Source: Amphimedon queenslandica (taxonomy: Eukaryota > Porifera > Demospongiae > Haplosclerida > Niphatidae). From it: a stretch of 64,000 nucleotides of DNA. Where the stretch lies: positions 157,639 to 221,638 of the forward strand of contig NW_003546244.1 in NCBI RefSeq assembly GCF_000090795.2. The letters are read 5' to 3'. Under the pieces are notes generated by a model. The model worked only from the letters and a program-made list of their open reading frames with translations, was not told where the DNA came from and made no database searches. The position numbers and the translations under genes are program-made. Below, in pieces: positions 37,501 to 46,500 of the stretch (within the stretch, counting starts at the first letter, position 1; every line of letters starts with the position of its first letter).

Positions 37501-40500
37501 GGTATTTTTCAAAAATTGGCCTGTTTCTTAAAATGGCCATAGCTAAAAAAATTGAAGTCAGAATCAGCTCAAACTTTTTACACAGAAAATGTAATAAAAA
37601 ACCACAACTTTATTACATTCCTAATATCTAGAATATATATATATATATATATATATAATGTACATAAATGCAGATGCCTGATTGCTATATAGAGTGTTTG
37701 AGCTAATTATTCTGTCAAGTACAGGTTCCAAGAAGAGAGTAGCAGATCATACAACACTTACACTGCTGGCTAATGGAATGGTCAGTAACATACCATTAGA
37801 CAGGACCAGGTGTTTCTAAGCAATTTAAACTGAGTGTTTATTTATGATGACTAAATACATGTATATCATATTCAGTCTTAGCAAACCCCACACAGACATG
37901 TCCATTAATTAAACAATGGTGCCGTTTTATTGGAATGAGCACTCTACAACAGACACAACATTAACCCACAGGCCACCAAACACACACTGTACATGTCCAT
38001 TAATTAGTGGCTTTGAATAGCAAAAAAAACATATATAGAATATCGTGACCTAAACATGCCCCACACCTATTGTTCACCTATTGTTCACCTATTGTTCACC
38101 TATTGTTCACCTTTTAACATTCACGTCAACAGAACCAATAGATATCAATAATAATACATTTCCATTAGTAAAACCATACAGTGTACATAACTGTGGTATG
38201 TTGGCATTAGCCTAATGCTACCTGTTGTGGTAGGACTCTAGCTGGGTTAGACAGCATCTCAAAGAGTGGCTCTGGTTTCTTCTCTTTGGCTGATTCGTCC
38301 TTTGGAGGAGGAGCAGAATCCTTATCCTTATCTCCTTCCTGATCCTAACATGTATCCAATACATATACACACACACACATGCTATATACTTACGACTTCC
38401 ATCAATTCTACAGCCGATCCTCCTCCTCCTGTTTCTCCCTCTCCTCCTGCTTCTCCTCCTGTCCCTCCTCCTCCTCCTCCTCCATCTGACGTCATTTCTT
38501 CACTCGAAGTGTCAGCTTGTGATTTCTTAGCTTTACTCTTTGCCTTTTTAGCTGTCACTGATAACACAGCAGTGGCTACCTACACACACACACACACACA
38601 CACAAAAAGACAAAAACAAATGCATCTACATGTACGTGTAAGGAATGAGCTTCAAAATAGCAGAGTGAGTATGTGTGTATATGTACATGAAAACAAAGCA
38701 TGTATGCTACATGCAATACCTTGCCCCTTTCTTTCTCCTTCTCCTTCTCAAGGTTAGGTACATAGGCGTATTGAGAGGGACGAGCATTAGACTTAAATTG
38801 TATCTTTGGCATCTACATAATTATACACAAACCAATGTGAGCATACACACACAAAAAGAGGTACGAATCTAATACTTTTAATTGTGCGTTTAATCCAATG
38901 ACGGCAGTCGGTGTGAAAGCAAGAGACAAGAAGTGAGTAAACGGGAACCAGAACCAAAACTGAGAGAAAACCAGCAAACCGATGACAGTCCGTAGCTGAG
39001 TGTGTCCAGTACGAGACTGCAAAGCCAGAGTGACATTACGCCCACCTAATTAATAAAAGGACATCATATAGCACTTTATTATTTTATTATTTTTTATTTT
39101 CAAAAGTTGAGCAAATTATAAAAAATTAATTTTTCCCAGAAATAACTTTTGCAGATTAGCAATGTTAGCACCATGCTTTTGAATATTTAATGGAGCTTTA
39201 ACTTCACGGCTGCAGCTAATTTGTGAAAACAACAAAAGTTTTGCTCCTTCAAAGTAAAGTGCTATACGGTACACATAAAATACTCTATTGCTATGTGTCA
39301 CTGATGATATAAGTATATAGTCCATAGTGACGCACTAACAGTACTACAATGAATTTAGTGTGATTCTGTAATAATTAGAGTAATATACTCCCAGTCAAAA
39401 TATTAGCGGATCAACCAGGCCGTCAGAACTAAGCGTACATTCATGTTTATATGTTAACATTAGTATAATCAGAGGTATAACCAATGCGTCTATACTAAAT
39501 AATACACATGAGTAGTAGTAGGGGCGAGACTTTACGGAACTAACATATGTCACACGGCGCCAGAACTACGCATCTAGAGGCCAACAGACAGAAGGACTAA
39601 CCCCTGTTCACATTCTTTCCCTCTCCACTTGTCTCTATAGCGATCCATCAACATAATTAGGCTAATTTCACAATCCCAGACTATGTGAATGCATGCCCTC
39701 TGTGTGTGTATGTGTGTGCATACAAAGTCTGATTTTACATTGCTGAGGAATGTAGGGTAGGGGGTGGTTGAATAACTAATAGCTAGAAATCACAAACAAG
39801 ACTCAAATAAAGGAAAACGTCATGAGTAATGCGACTCAGATATGTCACGCACTGGTACAACAATTATACACTGCTTAACACTGCAACGTGCCCTAGTAGT
39901 AACAGTACAGTGAAACTGATGCTCTGTTTATAATGACGTCAACTATCAGTATGTCTTATGCATAACAAACACGGGCCAATTGATCCTGATAGTAAAAACT
40001 GTTCAATTATCAACAGTGATAATGGGCCATAAACACTAGGCAATTATTCACCAGGTACTACTTAGCACTAAAATAACTGACACTAGAGAACATGTGCCTG
40101 GGGTCAGTGTGAGTCAGTGGAGACTGCTAGAGGAACTGTGGTTCTAAGCAATAGACACTGTAGTCATTAGAAATGGGAACAATGTAATCCTCTGAAATTG
40201 TTTGCTTAAACATTGCACAAGACTCGTCCTATTTTACGTCACAAACACTTCAGAGTGTCCTCACTGTACAGCATATGATGACTTAAATCTCTGGTCTCAC
40301 ACACAAATGAATTCATCCTGAAATAACAGCAACAACAATTGCACGCCTCAAGACCTCCGTATTTCATAATAGTAACAATGATCATGTAGGTACTATACTT
40401 ACTGGATGAAAGAACACATGACCATACACCATGATTCCCCCATGTGGCACAATTGCCAAACTACCTTTTCACATTTTTCAGTACAAGTTCATTATTACTA

Positions 40501-43500
40501 CAAATTCCAATGTACATGTACATTTCTCCTAATCTGTATCACATTGTTTGGCATATTTCCAGTTCTCTTTATCAGAATCAGCTAGATGCTTTCAGATTCC
40601 ATTAAAATACTCCCTCTGTGGTTGCATGCATGTAAAGCATGTGCATAGGATTCAGGAAAGCCTATAATAATAATACAGTACATGACCTGAGACCATGAAC
40701 CCTGACACCTGACTGAGACAGACAGGCATACCATCTTCACCTCATTAACTCCTAATCTTAATAACGTACAGCTGCAGGCCATGTATCAGCTGCTAGTATA
40801 CACGTAGGCTGACATTGAACTAAAGCACAGCTGCTAGTGAAATCCCAATTATCGCTGGCATACACGATTGGCCGGGCTATGGAATGCCTTCCTGGCGTCA
40901 TCACTGGCAAAACATTTCTAAGAATTCAATGTGACCACCAAATTAAAAACAAAATGAAATAATAATTGCTATACTATAGTATAACGTACGGCATGAAATT
41001 TAAAATATTCAGTACATAAACAAACACTTGAAGACAAAAAAAGCCAAACTGATGAGGAAAGAAGATATACTATTACCACACACATTAGAGGGCAGGGGGA
41101 CTAGAGAACACAAGTTGATAGTACAAATGTGACTATTATTATAATACAGTATATAGTGGCTAAAACTATAGGTGTACCACTGTACATTAACATTTATACT
41201 AATAAAATGTACACGCATGATTTTTAATCATATTATCACCATACTATATTCCCAATAATAAACAACCCATAGTTCTGCCTGGGACAACCACCTCAACAAA
41301 TGAACCAACCAGTTCATCACTTAGACCAACCATAATAACCGTACATAAAGCATGATATTGTAGTCTACTAGTATGGTGTACATACATTTAAAAGGAACAT
41401 TATTAGTCTCCAACCACCTCTAATTTTTTTGTAGGCAGAACCCTGACAACCATGTACATGTATGTACATTGCATATGTATGTACATGTATACATATCATA
41501 AATACAGTATCCTATACCTGCATCTATTATCCCTTGGGCTAAGATGGCACCAAATTTAGCGACAGAGTCCTCAAGTCTATCACCGATAATCCTGGCATAA
41601 GCCTTCCTGATCTCTGTGACTTTGTTATTCTTAGACATGCTGTCATTGTGTTGTATGAGGACCATAGCTGATGCAACCAAAGCACCCTTTAATGAGAGAG
41701 AGAGAGAGAGAAGGAGGGAGGGAGAGATAGAGGGAGAGAGAAGGAGGGATGAGAGGAGGGAGGGAGAGATAGAGAGAAAATGAGAAAAAGAGGGAGAGAG
41801 AGGGGGAGGGAGAAAAAGAAGGAGGGAGAGAGAGAGAGAGAGGAGGGAGAGAGAGAGAGAGGAGTTAGGGAGAGATAAAGGGATAATGAGAAAAAGAGGG
41901 GGGAGGAAAAGAGAGATAAAAGAGAGAGTGGGAACAAAGCATACCAAATATTAGAAGGAGAGTCAGTGGGGGGCATGGAGGTGTGTGAAAAATGTAACAT
42001 GCAACAAATATCATTCTTTAAACCAAATGGCATGACGGCAACAAATTAGTCTGGGAATAAAACGTCAAGCATGACACAAGGATTGCTTTATTCATAAATA
42101 AATGAGATCCTTACAGACTTTTAACCAAATATAGCTATGTGATCACCTTCCTTTTCACAAAAGACACATGACACTACGTGCATGCATGCAGATGTGCATG
42201 CATGCAGACGTGCATGCATGCAGACGTGCATGCATGCAGATGTGCATGCATGCAGATGTGCATGCATGCACGAAATGAGAGGGAAAAGGTCCAATTAGAA
42301 TTATTGTTACTTAACAATGTCAGGACATAACTAATTGGCACTAATCCCTCTGTTCTTCTGAATAAATATTTGTGTGACAGATACATGAGAGGTGGTTTTA
42401 ATGCATGCATGTATATGAACTACTGTACGTGAAGTGTATGTACATGTACATGTACATTATACATGCATGTGAAGTGTACACATACCTGCTGCACAAAAGG
42501 GACGGAGTCATTAAACATTGGTTCAAGGATTGCCAGTGCTTCCTATTAATTGAAAAGAAATTAATCAAATCAAGTTATAAACACGCACATCACACAACAA
42601 TTAGAATTAATTAATCTAATTATACGTGTACATGCATGTACATGCATGTACATGTGTGTGTGTGTGTGTGTAATAATAAGATCACCTTGTTACCACTGGC
42701 TGCACAAGCAATACCAAGAGCTAGAGCAGCCCCACACCTCATGTGAGGATTGAAACTCTCAGCCAGTAATGAGACTACACTAGGACACTGCTCTGGATTC
42801 CTATGTTAATCATTATGTCACGTGAAAGCTAGTCGTATTGTGTGAAGGTAAACTGACCTGAATAGAATGAAGCCAATGCTAGTAACAGCAGACCTTCTTA
42901 CATCACTGTCAACATCACTGACCTGTCGTTGCATACCAGTAAAACCCAGTAAAACTCAGTAAAACTCTGAATACTTACAGCAACATGAAGTAGCCTTTTA
43001 ACAGCAGTGGTATCGCCTGTTCCACAATAAGCCATTGCAACAGTAAAGATACCGGCTCTCCTTAACAAAGGATCCTAGGACAATAAAACAGCAAATAAAG
43101 GCTCACAATTACTATCGTGAGAACTGAGAACTGCATTAAAAATAGATTCACACATTTGGTTTTAATTGGATCTTAAGTTACCAGTTAAGTATAACACAAT
43201 AATATTATATTATAGTGGTCGCTGTGTGTGTGGATGGATCACATTTTGTCTTTAATATAAGGTTACACTGACATGTGACCACATCAATATACCAATCTCT
43301 GGTGAGGCCTCCTTGCAATAACAAATTCCCCTCCACCAATAAATAAACAAACTAACAAATATGCGTTCCTTAAGTTTTACAGACAAACCGTAAAGCTTTG
43401 AAGTGAAAATAGACCTAAAGGATGGTGTCATGGCTACATGTATATGCATGATTTTAGAGTTATCATTGGTGCCCAAAAGATATGCCAATTTCTGAAAAGA

Positions 43501-46500
43501 ACCAACTAATACTATTAAAGTACATACATGTAAGTAACCTTGCAAAAAAGCCATGCACTTACACTTCGTAAAAATTATATTTTTAGTGCATGTAATTAAG
43601 ATCATTTTTATCCAATTCATATGTACATGTACATGTATTATATCATACCTTATGGTGGCAGAGTTGTTCAATTGCAGTATTGGCCTGCTCAAGTTGTCCA
43701 TAGAATAGCTGCATGAAATAAATAAAATAATTCAATAAACAATAAAGAATGCAATAGCAATAATGTATGTTCTTATGTTGTGTAGAAATTTTGGGATTTT
43801 TTATGCACATAAATTTCAACTTTGCTCTAAAATTTGGGCAAAGACCATGTACTAACAGTCTAATACTAAAGGATATTTCATAAAAAATGGCTATGAGAAA
43901 ATTATCCACGTCATTACATTTTGATAAATATACATGTACTTATGTTATAGCTATATACCATAGCAATCCCTAGAGATAAGCCTCTTTGTATCTTCTCATG
44001 CTGCGTTTCTGAAGCATACTAGGAGAGAATACAATATACAGTACATCTAAAACAATTAAACTAATAATAAAGAATAATAATAAAGCAGGATTTCCCACAT
44101 GATTTAATTGGCATAGTACTCAGCTTCTTGTCAGTAGTTTGCTGGAAAACTGGGCCAAAGACCATACCCTGTACTATATACAGGGTATTTCGCCAAAAAT
44201 GGCTTTAGTGAATTTTCCATTTTTATAATATTTCCTGATACATATGCATGTTCTCGTGTTGTGTAGAAAGTTTGAGCTCATTCTGATAAAAATTGAATTT
44301 TTTATGGATCTTAAAAGTTGCTCAAAAATTGGGCCAACGACCAAAGGCAATAGCCTTTGGTCATTGGCCAAATTTTGTCAAAAATGGCAGGAGAGAATAA
44401 TCCATTTTTATAATTTTTTCTGATACATCTACATGTTCTCATGCTGTGTAGAAGGTTTGAGCTGATTCCAATCAAATTTGGATTTTTTATGAATTTTTAA
44501 AGTTGCTCAAAAATTGGGCCAGCGACCAAAGGCTATAGCCTTTGGTCGTTGGCCAAATTTCATCAAAAATGGCTAGGAGAGAATACTCCATTTTTATAAT
44601 TTTTTCTGATACATCTACATGTTCTCATGCTGTGTAGAAGGTTTGAGCTGATTCCAATCAAATTTGGATTTTTTATGAATTTTTAAAGTTGCTCCATACG
44701 CTATAAGGCTTGTCAGTTCAAGAAGCATGCTTATTAGCTCACTTAGCATGAATTGTGGGAACCCCAATAATAAATACAATGAGATGAATAAATATAATAC
44801 AATATAGGCTAGCTCATACCTCAATCATATCTTTGATTGCCGTTTCAGAGCAGGTCCCTAACATAACTAGACCCATACCAACTCCGGCAGCTTCTCCAAC
44901 AACTGCATCATCTTGACTCAAATTATCCTTCAATAGCTGATACACATCTGCACATGAATATAATGACGAGGGGAGAGTGGGATTACAATATTAATTACAA
45001 GTTACAACTGCAATAAATAGACTGTACACATTAATTTAATTTTAAAAAATGAATACATGTACATGTACATGTACATGTGCATGTACATGTACATGTACAT
45101 GCACATGTACATGTACTGTACAGCTCCGAATTTTCGTCAGTCAAAAATTTTGTGAAGATCTCAATTTCTTGTTAAAATTAATTTTTGTTGATGAAATTTC
45201 CGTCACGATTATCACATGTAAATCCAACATAAAGCAAAAAATTTCACCAAGCAAAAAAATTCTTGAAAAATTCAATAAATTTTTGACTAAAAAATTTGGA
45301 GCTATAAGGAACATGTACATATACTGTACATGTGTACCATATATCCTTAAATAAAGCTGGATGCAAATAAATGCCGGGGTAAAAGCCTTGTAGATACTTC
45401 TTTAGGCTCCTGAAGTCATGCGTGTGAGGTCACTGGTTTGAATCCCGCTGTTGGCTTTAGTTTTATTTTATTTTTTAAATTTTTTCGAGGTCCAAATACC
45501 ATTCTAAGAAATAGACGCCCGGGCTTTTATTTAAGGAAATGCAGTATACATGTATATATGTGGCTAACCTTGATCAGCAGTGCCCATTGCTGCAAGACCT
45601 AACCCCAGACAACCACCATGCTTTACTATCTATAGAATGCATACAGTATATAGTACAACAGAGTATTAATTAATATTATTATTATTATTATTATTACTTC
45701 ATTCTGATTGACACGTAGTTCCTTAGTAAAATATTCTATCATTTTCTGACCATGATTTGCATAAATTAACCCTGCCATAAATAATAATAACAATAATAAT
45801 TAACCCTGCCATTAATAATAATAATAATAATAATTAATCCTGCCATTAATAATAATAATAATAATAATAAAGTATACCTAAGGCATACAAAGCTCCTCCT
45901 TCTTGGTAAGGACTCCCTGGAGAGTCCTTTGGGAGATAGGAACTTAAAAGATTTAGAGCCAATTTCTCGTGTCCCTAAAAATGGAATAATTAATAATGCT
46001 GATAATAATAATTTATTCCTGCAAAGCATGCTAAAAGGGCTAAATACAGTAGGTGTGGGGCAACTTTTAAAATTATATTTTAACTCAAAGTTGCTAAGCA
46101 AACAGGAAAAATTATAAAAATGAAAAATAATTATTTTCATTTATAGCAAAATTTGACCAAAGACCGTCTTTGGCCTAATTTTTGAGTAAATTAAAAAATT
46201 TGTAAAAAATTTAATTTTGATCAGAATCAAATCAAACTTTCTAGACAACATAAGTACATGTATATGCATCAAAAAATTATTTAAAAATGGTGAATTCTCT
46301 CCTTTTCAATTTTGACAAAATACCCTGTACTGGTATTTGTCAAATTTTAAAGAATCATTAAAAAATCCACTGACAAGGTGCTGAGCACAATGCCAAAACC
46401 CTAGGAAAAACTTTATTAATGGTAGTATTAATTGCAGGAAATAAATAATAATGATAACAATAAATAATAATAATAATAATAACAACAACAACAACAACAA

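Larger units (their letters stand above)
32457..38220. other. 5.8-kb PSMD1 intron interval, mostly non-coding
   Basis: No convincing gene on either strand. It contains purine-rich tracts (32457-32600, 33090-33115, 33710-33750, 33940-33965, 35930-35975, 36075-36100), a GT run (34511-34540), palindrome-core repeats (37020-37600) and an 11-bp tandem repeat (38064-38112). One short PSMD1 exon is expected here but was not found. Confidence 0.6.

Noticed and set aside
39116-39325. 69-codon frame that might be a small gene
   Set aside because: It overlaps a MITE with inverted ends and has no homology I recognise.
41420-42033. Long Ser/Leu/Pro-rich minus-strand frames
   Set aside because: They come from the polypyrimidine tract before a PSMD1 acceptor. 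Only the part encoding [14 protein letters not shown] through [15 protein letters not shown] is a real exon.
45049-45354. Cys/Thr repeat protein frame
   Set aside because: Translation of the ACATGT hexamer array followed by intron sequence; no homologue recognised.
45400-45470. Candidate tRNA gene
   Set aside because: Only a B-box-like T-arm is visible. No acceptor stem or anticodon arm can be drawn.
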